Source of the DNA: Sphaerulina vaccinii
Taxonomy: Eukaryota; Ascomycota; Dothideomycetes; Mycosphaerellales; Mycosphaerellaceae
DNA length: 64,000 nucleotides
Direction: 5' to 3'
Assembly: GCA_022570795.1 (NCBI GenBank)
Contig: JAKUDP010000028.1
Span: 1,054,001-1,118,000 of the forward strand
A program made the position numbers and the translations under genes. Numbering within the stretch: position 1 is the stretch's first letter; each line of letters opens with the position of its first letter. Of the stretch, positions 40,511 to 50,802 are shown one piece after another. The notes beneath the pieces were generated by a model that made no database searches, was not told where the DNA came from, and worked only from the letters and a program-made list of their open reading frames with translations.

Positions 40511-42028
40511 ATGGCTACCGCAATTGCGTACTTCGACAATGCGGTCGCATCGCTCCCACCGCGTTTGAGGTCGCCAAAGCTCTGGATGGTACTCCTGCCG
40601 GTTGTACTCTTCCTGGGCGCAATCTACTGGCCGTCTACGAGAGATCTCGACGCACTACATCTGGATGCATTTGTGCGCAAAGGCTATGGCGACGCATATG
40701 GAGAGCAGGGATTTGCGCAATTTGATGGGAAAGGTCCCGTACAGCTTGTCGCTGAGGCTGTTCCGTCTCTCAACCAGGAGGAGGAGAAGATGAAGGATCT
40801 GGCAAGCATGAGTGAAGGCCCTCGGCTCGACGCGTATGGCCACCAGGTACCTCATTATCGAAAGCTGTACTCCCTCACTTCTCCAGAGAAGAAATACTGG
40901 CCAGTTTGGTGGAACGGCGAAGCAGCATATAATCCCAATCTTGTCCCACACCCGACGAAGCCCGAGCGATGGGTCGTGATGGCACAGCACGATCGGACTG
41001 ATGAGCCACCTGCTATTGGTGCTCCGGCCGGCCAGGAGTTTATCTGCGAGGCTGGGTTCTTCCAAGACAAACTTGTCTGTCAGGACGCTCCGATTGTGCT
41101 TCCAATAGCTCCTTCGATCGAGGGCAATTGCACAGGCGAAAAAGCGTGGGTGAACATGGCAGTAGGTCCTCGAGATGGCAGAATGTTCATGGGACCAGAG
41201 AATCCCTTCATCATGTATGGATCCCAATCACGTCGCACCTGCTTGAGCTTGTGGCTACAGGACGCACGAAGCCTTCTGTTACCGATTCAGTCTCCACAAG
41301 AGACGACGCTGTTCAAGGAAGCCACCGAGCTCCAGAGACCAGAACCGTTTGCGATTTTCGAGAAGAATTTCTTCGTGTTCTGGGATGCGCAGGACATCGC
41401 ATACGTCCACCACGACATATACCCGAAACGTGTCTTCGCACAACTCGGACCCATGGGGAATGTCGGCGACGATTTAGCACCTGCTGCAGCAGAGAGCGAT
41501 GCTAGATGTATGGCATACTTCATGCCCAAGATGCTGGATACCGTGAAGGAGGAGATTCATCAGGCGACGAACTCGTTGTCTATCACTCTGTGTAAGCGGT
41601 CAGATCCAACATGCAAGCCTTCGGATGAGAATACCTTCATAATGCATCTCTTCCACTGGAAGTCATACTACGAGATGCATGGAATCTATGAGCCTTATGT
41701 CATTCTGTTCAAGCGAAGTTCTCCCTTCGAGATCCACGCCATAGGCCAAAGACCATTCTGGGCCCACGGACGCAATCTTCTGACTCCAGCATCGCCATCA
41801 CCACAGTATCGTGGTGGTAAAGGCTCAATGCCTATCGGACATTCAGAAAGGCTATACTTCACTAGCATCAGCTGGAAGAATCATGGACAGACATACCACG
41901 GTTTTATGGACGACCCAGTCTTCCTTGCCTTCGGAGTCGAAGACGGCATGTCAGGAGTCATCGATGTCATGGCGAGTGATTTATTGCAAGATCTGGCATT
42001 GTGTGAAGTGGCCAGAACGCAGACGTGA
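40511..42028 (+). CDS. type II membrane protein, beta-mannosyltransferase (GT91/BMT)-like
   Basis: A single exon of 505 aa, starting at the ATG at 40511 (the frame opens with GTG six bases earlier). Residues about 28-44 (LWMVLLPVVLFLGAIYW) form one signal-anchor span, giving a Golgi-type topology. The luminal part contains YWPVWWNGEAAYNPNLVPHP, FAIFEKNFFVFWDAQDIAYV, MGPENPFIMYG, GIYEPYVILFKRSSPFEIHA and SISWKNHGQTYHGFMDDPVF followed by LAFGVEDGMSGVIDV. These last blocks resemble, from memory, the beta-1,2-mannosyltransferase (BMT) family of ascomycetes. Conserved cysteines suggest disulphides. If correct, it would add beta-mannose to cell-wall glycans. I cannot verify this without a profile search. 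Confidence 0.6.
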   Translation: MATAIAYFDNAVASLPPRLRSPKLWMVLLPVVLFLGAIYWPSTRDLDALHLDAFVRKGYGDAYGEQGFAQFDGKGPVQLVAEAVPSLNQEEEKMKDLASMSEGPRLDAYGHQVPHYRKLYSLTSPEKKYWPVWWNGEAAYNPNLVPHPTKPERWVVMAQHDRTDEPPAIGAPAGQEFICEAGFFQDKLVCQDAPIVLPIAPSIEGNCTGEKAWVNMAVGPRDGRMFMGPENPFIMYGSQSRRTCLSLWLQDARSLLLPIQSPQETTLFKEATELQRPEPFAIFEKNFFVFWDAQDIAYVHHDIYPKRVFAQLGPMGNVGDDLAPAAAESDARCMAYFMPKMLDTVKEEIHQATNSLSITLCKRSDPTCKPSDENTFIMHLFHWKSYYEMHGIYEPYVILFKRSSPFEIHAIGQRPFWAHGRNLLTPASPSPQYRGGKGSMPIGHSERLYFTSISWKNHGQTYHGFMDDPVFLAFGVEDGMSGVIDVMASDLLQDLALCEVARTQT

Positions 42029-42782
42029 GGTCGGCACATGTGGAGTCTGTTTGGCCTCGTATACTTGTACGAGGTTGTGATGACGCATGATGGGCGCGAT
42101 GCAGAGGGCCTAAATGAGCCTTATGTTGACCTCACATCTATCTTGTGCCATGGAAGTGTGTGTTATATCACTCTATGAGTGGTGAAGACGAATGGTAGAC
42201 ACTTTCTGTCTGGGAAGGGGTCATGCCGAACTGGAGGGAACGATCTTGGCGAAGTCATTACATGGGCGCGAAGTTCAAGTGCTGAACGGAGAAGCCACAA
42301 ACTTGTCGATTAGCAAAGCCGTTTCAGATCGCGAGGCATCGCAAGAGATGATATTTACCACATGAGAGCCTGCGGTCGTTTGACTTTCAACGTGTTTGGT
42401 TGTAACTCCAGCAGAAAGGAAGCACGTTTGACCAAGGGCTGTCTAGACCGTGGCGAAGTAGTCCACACCACGCCCGAGTAATCCACAAAACTACTAGTCA
42501 CGTTTAAGCTTCTGGTCTATGCATGTTTTCAGCTGCTGCCGCAACGCCACAACAGTTCTTAGTTCTGCTTGGCCCGCATGTGTCAGCATATTGGGTCCAA
42601 ACGATCTGGCCAGCCATACCGCGCAGTGTGCACTCACTCAGCAGAGGGTCTCGGGACGGGAGATCAATCAGAAGGCTACGGAATATGATGTCTTGAGGGA
42701 AGTCATTCGACATGGTGTTGTCCTAGGAAGTGAATCTCTTATTTGGGTATATAACTTGTGCTGTTGTCCTGAATTCGATCTA
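42029..42782. other. convergent 3' intergenic region
   Basis: 754 bp between the GT91-like gene (plus) and the CFEM gene (minus). No gene or RNA element recognised. Confidence 0.5.
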
Positions 42783-43155
42783 CTACAGATCTGCTCTTTC
42801 AAACTTCATACAGAATTCTTGGGTAAATGCGAGAGCAGCTGAGATATGAGTAAGTCGAAGATACAACCGTAGCGAGCTTGTCCAATCTGCACTTACAATG
42901 TCCTTTTCTCTTTGCGCAATTCCTGTTAGTGCAGGACTTGATGTTCTGGACGAAAGTATCGGCTGTGCAGACGCACCGACGATCTGACGGCGAACACCCT
43001 GTCGATGACACGGCCTTGCTAATGCATCTGCTCTATCAGACCAGTCAGCACTCGGTGAACTGAACATTTAATAGCAATCTTACTGAGCAGTCAGGAAAGC
43101 TCAACGCTGCGACAAGACCCCAAAGCAGGACGATCCAGAATGCCAGTACTTTCAT
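42783..43155 (-). CDS. small secreted CFEM-domain protein
   Basis: Three short exons (43155-43084, 43032-42897, 42838-42783) encode 87 aa; no single frame shows it. Exon 1 is a signal peptide, MKVLAFWIVLLWGLVAALSF. The rest is one CFEM domain with exactly eight cysteines, spaced Cx3C, x9, C, x6, CxC, x11, C, x4, C, x15, C, including STGCSPSDRRCVC with the Asp used for haem binding in known members. Without exon 3 the eighth cysteine (EFC) is lost. Introns are 51 and 58 nt, GT-AG, the first with CTGAC near its end. No GPI tail is visible, so it should be free in the apoplast or medium. CFEM proteins scavenge haem iron, act in adhesion or serve as effectors in plant pathogens; which applies here is open. 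Confidence 0.82.
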
Positions 43156-43380
43156 CTTGCTACTCAGTGTATGTGTATCCCGTGGCTCACGACGCGTGAT
43201 GAATAGGACCAAAAGTCTCTTGGAATGATGATTCAGCCACTTCACTGGCGATGGTGCGGGTTGATGCTAGCTCGTCGATTGGGAAGATTCTTGGCTGACA
43301 ACACAAGTTTCTGATGCTTGATTTCTGTTCGCGAGCGTGGTAAGACGACAGATGAAGTACAACGACATGTTCGGTGTATT

Positions 43381-43655
43381 TCAGGTATGGACGGCATCTT
43401 CCACATCTTCAGAATGCTCGAACGCCACAATCCTGCTATACTTGTGAAGAGCGGAGAGTAGAGCCTCGGCTCCGAATCGTGTGGTACTGGCCGGATCGTA
43501 TCCAGCAAGTGTGGCTGCTGCTTGCGATGAGAACGTGAAGAGCGTATACTCTTCTGTATAGCTGCAGAGTGATGAAGCGAAGTGTCGCTCCATGAGGTGA
43601 ATTTCTCTGGACCATGAGTTGTTCAGATGCCACAATGCCAGGGCGAACTCATTGG
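43381..43655 (-). other. possible terminal exon or gene remnant
   Basis: The minus frame reads FALALWHLNNSWSREIHLME, then SLCSYTEEYTLFTFSSQAAA, then HKYSRIVAFEHSEDVEDAV and a stop, about 90 codons of protein-like composition. There is no upstream ATG in frame. GCTAAC (a branch-point-like site) and an AG just before the open part suggest an acceptor near 43655. I could not assemble a convincing 5' exon. Frames at 43690-43860 are interrupted by stops. It may be the 3' exon of a real gene or a decaying copy. Confidence 0.35.
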
Positions 43656-43665
43656 AGCAATCATG

Positions 43666-44934
43666 TTAGCAAGATACTTCTCTTCCGAGCCTAATCAGTA
43701 GCAGACTTCCAACCAGAAAAGCAGTGGAATTCGAGTTCCGTGATAGAGAGCATATTCTGGAAGTCAAGGAACACTCTTTATGATGGCTCCCAGAACAGGC
43801 ACTCATTTGCAGAGCGTCGGCAGAAGAATGCACCAGCGAGTATGCCTGTCGCCATGCCATGAGTAGGATGAGCTGCTAGACGCTGAAAGTCTTACGCAAA
43901 CATCGCCTTGGTGTTATGCAAGTGATGCTGCTCGGGCATCGAGCAGACATAGCTATCGTGAACATCCGCGTCTTCCAGATGGCTCAAGACCTGAGTCGGG
44001 ATCCAGTAATCTGGAAATACTGCGGTCCTACCCCTACCTGATGAGGGACTTTTCGGTTACAGAAGGCATCGAGCTGCTAGTACTTCGCTGTGGTCACACC
44101 TCGCTAGGAGCTGATAGACGGGGTGAGCTCGCAGGCCCCTGTCGCTTCTGCCACTGCACCGCGAAGAGGTGGGTGTGGCAGAGATACTCAGTACGAGCTG
44201 AGCGGTGACAGCAGCTGGAGTCCCCCCGAAGTTGCGAGTCATCATGATACACTCCCGTGGCATCGTCCGTGTGGTCGGTTACTTATCAGGAGTAGGCGGC
44301 ACGATAGAAGAGAAGAGATGCAGACTGGGATCAGAACCATGTCTGTTGACAAAATGTAGAAAGTATGAAGCAAGATCTCAGGGTCTATCTTTGGCCTTCC
44401 GCAATGCAGGGTGCTTTCTTTATGTCCTCACAAGTGATATTGCAGCCGACGTATTGAATACGCCCTAGAGCGCCACTTTGAGCGTCAATATCGCCTGGTA
44501 CAGCTGCTGATCTGGGTGCCCCGCTTTGATACCGTTTGGAACAACTTCCCGGCTTACTCTATCTTTTGAAGTGGACATCGAAGGGCTCAGCGAACAACGG
44601 CACAACGTCCAGGACTCCTTCAAGGGAGCCAGTCCTCGCCCATTGACCTCACGCCTTCCATTCGCTTCGGGATTTGTACTTCAAGAGACCGCACTTCATT
44701 GTTCAGCGGCCATTTCTTCTCCCCTCCGCGTCGTCGCGTCTCCCTCTGGCACCTCTAGCCGAGTGCTGCTCATTGTTGTCGGAGCGTCAGTGGAATTCCT
44801 GAGAACGACAATCAACTGCCCTCTGGTCGGCTTCAACCATGGGCAAGCGCTCACAGAGGGCATAGCGGCCTACCTGTCCGTTTGGCACCACTGTCAGGCA
44901 ACAATAACAACGAGACTGAGAGAGCAGCCGTGCA
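43666..44934. promoter_or_regulatory. RIM15 upstream region
   Basis: About 1.27 kb without a supported gene. The open frame at 44526-44942 overlaps the RIM15 start in another frame and is likely leader sequence. Confidence 0.45.
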
Positions 44935-47900
44935 ATGGCTGAAGGAAAGCAGCCACTCCCTCCGCCCGCTGTGGCAGCGTTGCGGGAGGAGGGTGCAAAA
45001 GCCGTGGATGAGAAGGGCATGATGTTGAGGACAATCAGTATGGACATTCGGGAGGAGCGTGAGGATCTCAAGAAGGCTGCTGAGCAGTCTCTAAACGCGA
45101 TACTCGAACTGGATCTGGACGGCAAGGTACGATGGGTGAGTCCATCCTGGCAGGAGGTCACAGGCAGTGCTTCCAGTACCATAATTGGCAAGCCCATATC
45201 TGAGGTGGTCGCTGACAATCCGGCCATATTCGCGGATTGCGTGGAGGCTATGCGCAAGGACGACTCCAAGAGCCACTTCATACGCTTCACAGTACATGCA
45301 GCATCTTCTGGAGCCAGCGAAGGTCCCCATTCTGGCGATGAGAAGACTCCGGTGGAGCCCAAGGCCGGCATCGACACCATGCCAGATATGGAGCAGGACA
45401 TGAATTCGATACCTGGGCAGCAACAGGATATCATTGAGCTTGAGGCACAAGGAATCATGGTCTATGATAGAACATCTGGCGAAGAGAGTCATACAATGTG
45501 GATGGTCAAGCCTGCCGTGTCACGAGAAGTCACCATAGACTTGCCCCAGGTGCTGGTTGACTCACTTGGTATCGGAGCTGAAATGCTGGCCAATTACCTC
45601 ACTCTGCTGGCGGATGTAGGTGTGCAGGATCCTGCCAATCACCCACCTCCTCTACCCGTACTGTGCAGAATCTGCGAACGACAGATCACTCCTTGGTGGT
45701 TCGAGAAGCACACCGAGCTGTGTTCACAAGAACATCGTGCCGAAATGGAGGTACAAATGGCGCAGGAGTCCCTCAATGAACAGCGGTCAGCCATTGTGAA
45801 AGTCCTTGACGCGATGGAAGCTCAGAGTCGACAAGCACAACCAATCGGTTTGGAGCCTACATCACCTTCTGCATCCGTGAAGGCAGAGTACAAAGGTCTC
45901 TCTATTGGGCACAGCTCTTCGCCCTCCTCTGGTCCGTCTTCCGGACGTGCCTCTCCTGCACAAGTCGGTCGATCTCGCGAATCATCTTCTAGTGGGCTTA
46001 GTCACCATCGAGCGCGATCTTTTGCTGTGCGAAGACCTCTGGCTCGCATTGTGGAGTTGGTGCTTGATATATGTGACACTGCCATGGAGATCAGCACACC
46101 AGCAATCAAGGACACCAAGGGCTATGCTGCAGGTGAGCTCCGCACGCAGTCTCCTCAGTCTGAAAGTCGTATTCAGCAAGTGTTACAAACGCCGTCACCA
46201 AGCGCTGGCCTGTCGGACCATGAGCAGGGATTGGCTCTGCTCTGTGATGATACCCATCAGCTGGCGAGAGCCAAAGTGGAAGCCGTGTTCCGCCATCGAC
46301 GTATCCTGGAGTATTCGGAGCGCATTCGTGTCGAATACGATATCCTTGTGCAGGAGTGCATAGAAGCCGCTCTTCACAAGGCTGCGCGTGTCGCTGCTGG
46401 CGAAGAGCTTAGCGACTCTAGCGAAAGCAGCGACGGCGAGCACAATAACGCATCTGAGCGAGAACAAGGCATGGAGTCATCCTACGAGATGGTCGGTGAT
46501 GCTCTTGACAACTCGATGGCCGATGAGATGTTCAGCATGAGTTCATACAAATCGACTGCAGGTAACTCCGCCATGGCTATGGCACTACGGAACTCTTCAG
46601 ACGATGCGCTACGGCGGCGGCAGTCATCGCTGAGCTCATCTCGCGCGAGCAGTCCACGTGGTGGAGCCACAACACCTAGATCATCGTACGCTGGTCCTAC
46701 AGAACCATTCCCCATGCATAAACGCGGCTCAATTGCCTTGGAAAGTGATGCTGGAGCCGACAGTGACAGTAGCATGCGCTCCTCGATTGCCAGTGGTAGC
46801 CATAGGCGTGCGCAGTCACCAAGCGCCGAGCTCAGTCTTAGTCGCGTGGCCAGCACACGATCCCGTGATCGTAAGCGTCACAGTTTGATTCTGCCGAGCC
46901 TGCAAAGTGCTGGTCGCCATCACTCTCCGGCAAGAGGACCGCCTCCACCTTCCTCTCCACTACGGATGGCAAAGCCGAGACTCCCCAGTGGCGCGGACAG
47001 CATACCATCGCCAATTACATCGCCAGTCCTAACGCATAGCGAGTTTAGCTCTCCTGTCATCCGAGCACAGCATCATCACCATAGACGCCAGTCTTCAGCA
47101 GCAATGTCGGAATCTTTCGGCCGTCCTGCATCACCTCACTTGAGCGCAGTGGTGTCAAATCCGCAGCCTCGGGCGATTCAGACTTCGATCAAAGACTTCG
47201 AGATCATCAAGCCTATAAGTAAAGGCGCATTTGGCAGTGTTTATCTGGCAAAGAAGAAGTCAACAGGCGACTATTTCGCGATCAAGGTGCTCAAGAAAGC
47301 AGACATGGTAGCCAAAAATCAAGTCACTAACGTAAAGGCGGAACGTGCAATCATGATGTGGCAAGGCGAGAGCGACTTCGTTGCCAAGCTGTACTGGACA
47401 TTCTCAAGCAAAGATTATCTGTACCTGGTCATGGAGTATCTCAACGGTGGAGATTGCGCATCTCTGATCAAAGTGCTTGGAGCTCTGCCAGAGGATTGGA
47501 CCAAGAAGTACATTGGCGAAGTCGTTCTTTGCGTGCAACACTTGCACAGCCGGCAGATCGTGCACCGAGACTTGAAGCCAGACAACCTTCTCATCGATGC
47601 TAAAGGCCACCTAAAGCTGACCGACTTTGGTCTGTCCCGTATGGGACTCATTGGTCGACAGAAACGAGCCATCAACGCGAAACCGGGGGACGCACCACCA
47701 GATCTGCTCAAGGCTGGCCCTTTCCGTCGGGCTCCTTCTGTCACCTCGTCGCGCTCTACCTCGTTCGACTACCAAGGTGCACAGCACTCGCCTTTGCAGA
47801 CACCCGCGATGACCCCGGCTATCTGCCACGACTACAGCCAGCCGTCATACTTTAGTCTCAACCGTGAAGGCTCTAGAGAGCCCTCGCGTCGTACATCGGG

Positions 47901-50802
47901 TCAACGTAGCGACAGTGGTGACAGTGAAGCGCTCTCTGCAATGTTCCGGAGATTCTCCGTGGCGGATGGGCGTACGCCAATCGAGGAGGAGACTGCGAGT
48001 GAAGAAGGCGGCGACTCACCAGATCCATATACCCTGCAACCGGTCGCAAGCAACTCAAGCTCAAGCATGCCAAGGAACGATACACCACCACAGCAACAGG
48101 CGGCAGCACAAATGCCACCCCCAATGATGGCCTTGTTCGACCCAGAAGATAGTGACCGAAGGTTCGTTGGCACTCCCGACTACTTGGCGCCTGAGACAAT
48201 CAATGGCGCGGGTCAAGACGAGATGAGCGATTGGTGGTCACTAGGTTGCATCTTGTTCGAGTGCTTGTATGGCAGACCGCCCTTCAACGCAGATACACCT
48301 GAAGAGGTGTTCCAAAACATTCTGACTCGCAACATTCGCTGGCCTCCGGAAGATGAAGACGACCCAGTGTCCGAAGACGCCAAAGATCTTATGAACAAGC
48401 TGATGTGTCTTGATCCTAAAGAGCGTCTTGGCTCTAACAAGGACGAAAAGTACGCCAGTGGTGGCGATGAAATCAAAGCTCACCCATGGTTTGCTGAGAT
48501 CGGCTGGGACACTCTTCGTGAGGATGAAGCCTCATTCATACCCATGAGCGAGAACCCTGAAGACACAGAGTACTTCGACGCACGAGGCGCTACCATGCAA
48601 AACTTCGCAGCTGAATTCGAGGATCAGACTACATCGCCTTCGCAGACACCAGGAGCGGACTATCCAGACCGACCACATGATGCATTGTCAAGGGTTAGGA
48701 ACCAGGTCAACGCGGTCAAGCGGAACTTGATGCCTTTACACATACCCCCACACGTACGAGACGCGCGCTCTAGGCGATTGAGCGAGCCAGTTGTGCAGGA
48801 CGATTTTGGCAATTTCCAGTTCAAGAATCTGCCCGTTCTCGAGAAGGCCAATAAAGATGTCATACAGAAACTGCGCGCGGATGCCATGCAGGCTCAAGCC
48901 AAAGGCGCGAGTGCTGCTCCTTCCACAGCGACATCAGCTGTGGTCTCGCCATCACCTGTACCGTCGCTTGAGTCCAGCCCAATGGTCCCTGCGCCTTTGA
49001 AACGAACGCTGTCCGCCAACAAAGGTGCCCACCGACCGCATTCCCCTTCGACATTCAGCCCATCCAACTCTTCGCCCAGCCGTGGATCACAGCCGTCGTC
49101 GCCACTGCTTGTATCGTTCTCTGCAGGCCAGAACCAGGAACGACGCAAGACCTCGAGTGGTTCGTCCAGCCTGTCGCACCAAACCAGTACCTCGCTGCAG
49201 CCAGGACATCTTCTTGACCAGGCACCAAGATTACCAGTCACGTTCAAAGCAAACTCGGCAGCACCATCACCTATCAAGGGTGCAAAGACGAATTCTGTAC
49301 ACCTGCCAATGCAGCATGATCGTGCCACGTCCGGTCAGAGACACCCTAGTGTATCGTCGCCTAGGCAAAGATCACATACACTAGGCTCCCAGGACCAGGA
49401 AGGTGATCTTGTACCAGATGTCCTGCCAGCTCATCATTATAAACGCAGGAGTGGTGTCTTTGACGTGTCGCCCTCATCTTCTGACAATGAAGAAACTCGG
49501 GCAAAGGCATTGCTTCGTGTTCAGCGCCGCAGGCAGAGCTCGCGTCGCCTGTCGCAGATCAGCCTCGCAGACGGACCCACATTTCGTACTCTGGACGTTC
49601 TTGTTTGCGAGGATCACCCGGTGTCGAGGCTGGTCATGGAGCGCTTGTTAGAGAAATTGCGATGTCGCACTATCGCAGTGACGAATGGCTCCGAAGCTAT
49701 GCGATACGCTATGAGTGAGGTCAAATTCGACATCATCATGATGGAATACAAGCTTCCGCAAGTCAATGGCGCGGACGTGGCTCGTATGATCCGAGATACT
49801 AAGAATGCGAACTCCAACACTCCGATCGTTGCCGTCACGGGCTACCTGAAAGAGCTGCATGCGCCACATTCGTTCGATGCACTGGTCGAGAAACCACCCA
49901 CGAAGGAGAAGCTGGAAGAGGTAATGGGCAAACTTTGCCAATGGAAGACACCGCCTGAAGGCTGGAAACCAAGTCCCCCACAAGCAATACCAGCCAGTCT
50001 CAAGCGCCAGGAGACATTGCCTGGCGATAACAGCCCCACGACCACAGCGTCCTCCGGCTTCACTGGCTTCAATAGTATCTTCAGTGGGACAAGAGAGAAC
50101 TCGATTGGGTCCAGCTCTTTGGGCGAAGTGGACGAGCTACCTAGCATTCCACTAATCATATCACGTCAGCCGACGAACGAGCTTGATCAAAGCGAACTGG
50201 AACGCAACTTCGGCGGACTTGGTATATCACATAGTGCCAGTGCGGATGGTGAACAACGGCGGGATTCGACGGCCACCCTAGATCAGCAGATCTCAGCGCC
50301 TGCCGCACTCGAGACCAGATCCACGGATACGCCTGCACCTCGCAGATCCCCATCCAATGAAGCCATAGCTGCCAAGCGAAAGTCGTTGGAGAAAGTTCGA
50401 CATGAGTCTGCAGCTGACAGTGGCGATGATGAAGATGAGGAGCTTGGGAACGTACAGATCCGGAAACGATCTCCCCAAAGGAGTATCAAGCGTACGTCGA
50501 AGCTGGGCACCGAGATGATGCGCACAAACAGCCAAGGCAGCGTAGTTTCCACCGACGATCATCCACCGACGTCTGCTGCTTCGCCTTCGACAGTTCTCGA
50601 TCGTACGATTATCGAGGAGTCATCAGCAACCTTGACACCGCCGGTCCTCTTCTCACCACGACCGGGAGACCACGTCGAAATGATCGACATCGCTGCTGTC
50701 GACGCGGAAGCAACTCCAAAACCTGCGCACACTGCTGACCCGGACGAGGAGGCAACGCCCACACCCACTACTACGACGCAGTCCACCACAACTACGGACT
50801 GA
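44935..50802 (+). CDS. RIM15: Rim15-type AGC protein kinase with PAS-like, zinc and receiver domains
   Basis: One uninterrupted exon of 1,955 aa. Rim15 (S. pombe Cek1/Ppk18, relative of Greatwall) integrates TOR, PKA and phosphate signals for quiescence and stress. In order: a PAS-like region (about 55-130, LDLDGKVRWVSPSWQEVTGS), a zinc-type motif (about 242-265, LCRICERQITPWWFEKHTEL), Ser-rich linkers, then the kinase domain from about 754. It has the glycine loop GAFGSVYLAKKKS, the HRDLKPDN motif at 877, DFG at 897 and GTPDYLAPE at 1079. The roughly 180-residue insert between the last two is the hallmark of this subfamily. A receiver domain follows at about 1553-1665 (LDVLVCEDHPVSRLVMERLL, IVAVTGYL, VEKPPTKEKLEE). 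The phospho-acceptor Asp is replaced by Glu at 1604 (IIMMEYKLP). The tail is disordered. Confidence 0.95.
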   Translation: MAEGKQPLPPPAVAALREEGAKAVDEKGMMLRTISMDIREEREDLKKAAEQSLNAILELDLDGKVRWVSPSWQEVTGSASSTIIGKPISEVVADNPAIFADCVEAMRKDDSKSHFIRFTVHAASSGASEGPHSGDEKTPVEPKAGIDTMPDMEQDMNSIPGQQQDIIELEAQGIMVYDRTSGEESHTMWMVKPAVSREVTIDLPQVLVDSLGIGAEMLANYLTLLADVGVQDPANHPPPLPVLCRICERQITPWWFEKHTELCSQEHRAEMEVQMAQESLNEQRSAIVKVLDAMEAQSRQAQPIGLEPTSPSASVKAEYKGLSIGHSSSPSSGPSSGRASPAQVGRSRESSSSGLSHHRARSFAVRRPLARIVELVLDICDTAMEISTPAIKDTKGYAAGELRTQSPQSESRIQQVLQTPSPSAGLSDHEQGLALLCDDTHQLARAKVEAVFRHRRILEYSERIRVEYDILVQECIEAALHKAARVAAGEELSDSSESSDGEHNNASEREQGMESSYEMVGDALDNSMADEMFSMSSYKSTAGNSAMAMALRNSSDDALRRRQSSLSSSRASSPRGGATTPRSSYAGPTEPFPMHKRGSIALESDAGADSDSSMRSSIASGSHRRAQSPSAELSLSRVASTRSRDRKRHSLILPSLQSAGRHHSPARGPPPPSSPLRMAKPRLPSGADSIPSPITSPVLTHSEFSSPVIRAQHHHHRRQSSAAMSESFGRPASPHLSAVVSNPQPRAIQTSIKDFEIIKPISKGAFGSVYLAKKKSTGDYFAIKVLKKADMVAKNQVTNVKAERAIMMWQGESDFVAKLYWTFSSKDYLYLVMEYLNGGDCASLIKVLGALPEDWTKKYIGEVVLCVQHLHSRQIVHRDLKPDNLLIDAKGHLKLTDFGLSRMGLIGRQKRAINAKPGDAPPDLLKAGPFRRAPSVTSSRSTSFDYQGAQHSPLQTPAMTPAICHDYSQPSYFSLNREGSREPSRRTSGQRSDSGDSEALSAMFRRFSVADGRTPIEEETASEEGGDSPDPYTLQPVASNSSSSMPRNDTPPQQQAAAQMPPPMMALFDPEDSDRRFVGTPDYLAPETINGAGQDEMSDWWSLGCILFECLYGRPPFNADTPEEVFQNILTRNIRWPPEDEDDPVSEDAKDLMNKLMCLDPKERLGSNKDEKYASGGDEIKAHPWFAEIGWDTLREDEASFIPMSENPEDTEYFDARGATMQNFAAEFEDQTTSPSQTPGADYPDRPHDALSRVRNQVNAVKRNLMPLHIPPHVRDARSRRLSEPVVQDDFGNFQFKNLPVLEKANKDVIQKLRADAMQAQAKGASAAPSTATSAVVSPSPVPSLESSPMVPAPLKRTLSANKGAHRPHSPSTFSPSNSSPSRGSQPSSPLLVSFSAGQNQERRKTSSGSSSLSHQTSTSLQPGHLLDQAPRLPVTFKANSAAPSPIKGAKTNSVHLPMQHDRATSGQRHPSVSSPRQRSHTLGSQDQEGDLVPDVLPAHHYKRRSGVFDVSPSSSDNEETRAKALLRVQRRRQSSRRLSQISLADGPTFRTLDVLVCEDHPVSRLVMERLLEKLRCRTIAVTNGSEAMRYAMSEVKFDIIMMEYKLPQVNGADVARMIRDTKNANSNTPIVAVTGYLKELHAPHSFDALVEKPPTKEKLEEVMGKLCQWKTPPEGWKPSPPQAIPASLKRQETLPGDNSPTTTASSGFTGFNSIFSGTRENSIGSSSLGEVDELPSIPLIISRQPTNELDQSELERNFGGLGISHSASADGEQRRDSTATLDQQISAPAALETRSTDTPAPRRSPSNEAIAAKRKSLEKVRHESAADSGDDEDEELGNVQIRKRSPQRSIKRTSKLGTEMMRTNSQGSVVSTDDHPPTSAASPSTVLDRTIIEESSATLTPPVLFSPRPGDHVEMIDIAAVDAEATPKPAHTADPDEEATPTPTTTTQSTTTTD

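Noticed and set aside
44526..44942. 138-codon plus-strand frame before RIM15
   Set aside because: It overlaps the RIM15 start in another frame and has no conserved pattern; more likely 5' leader.
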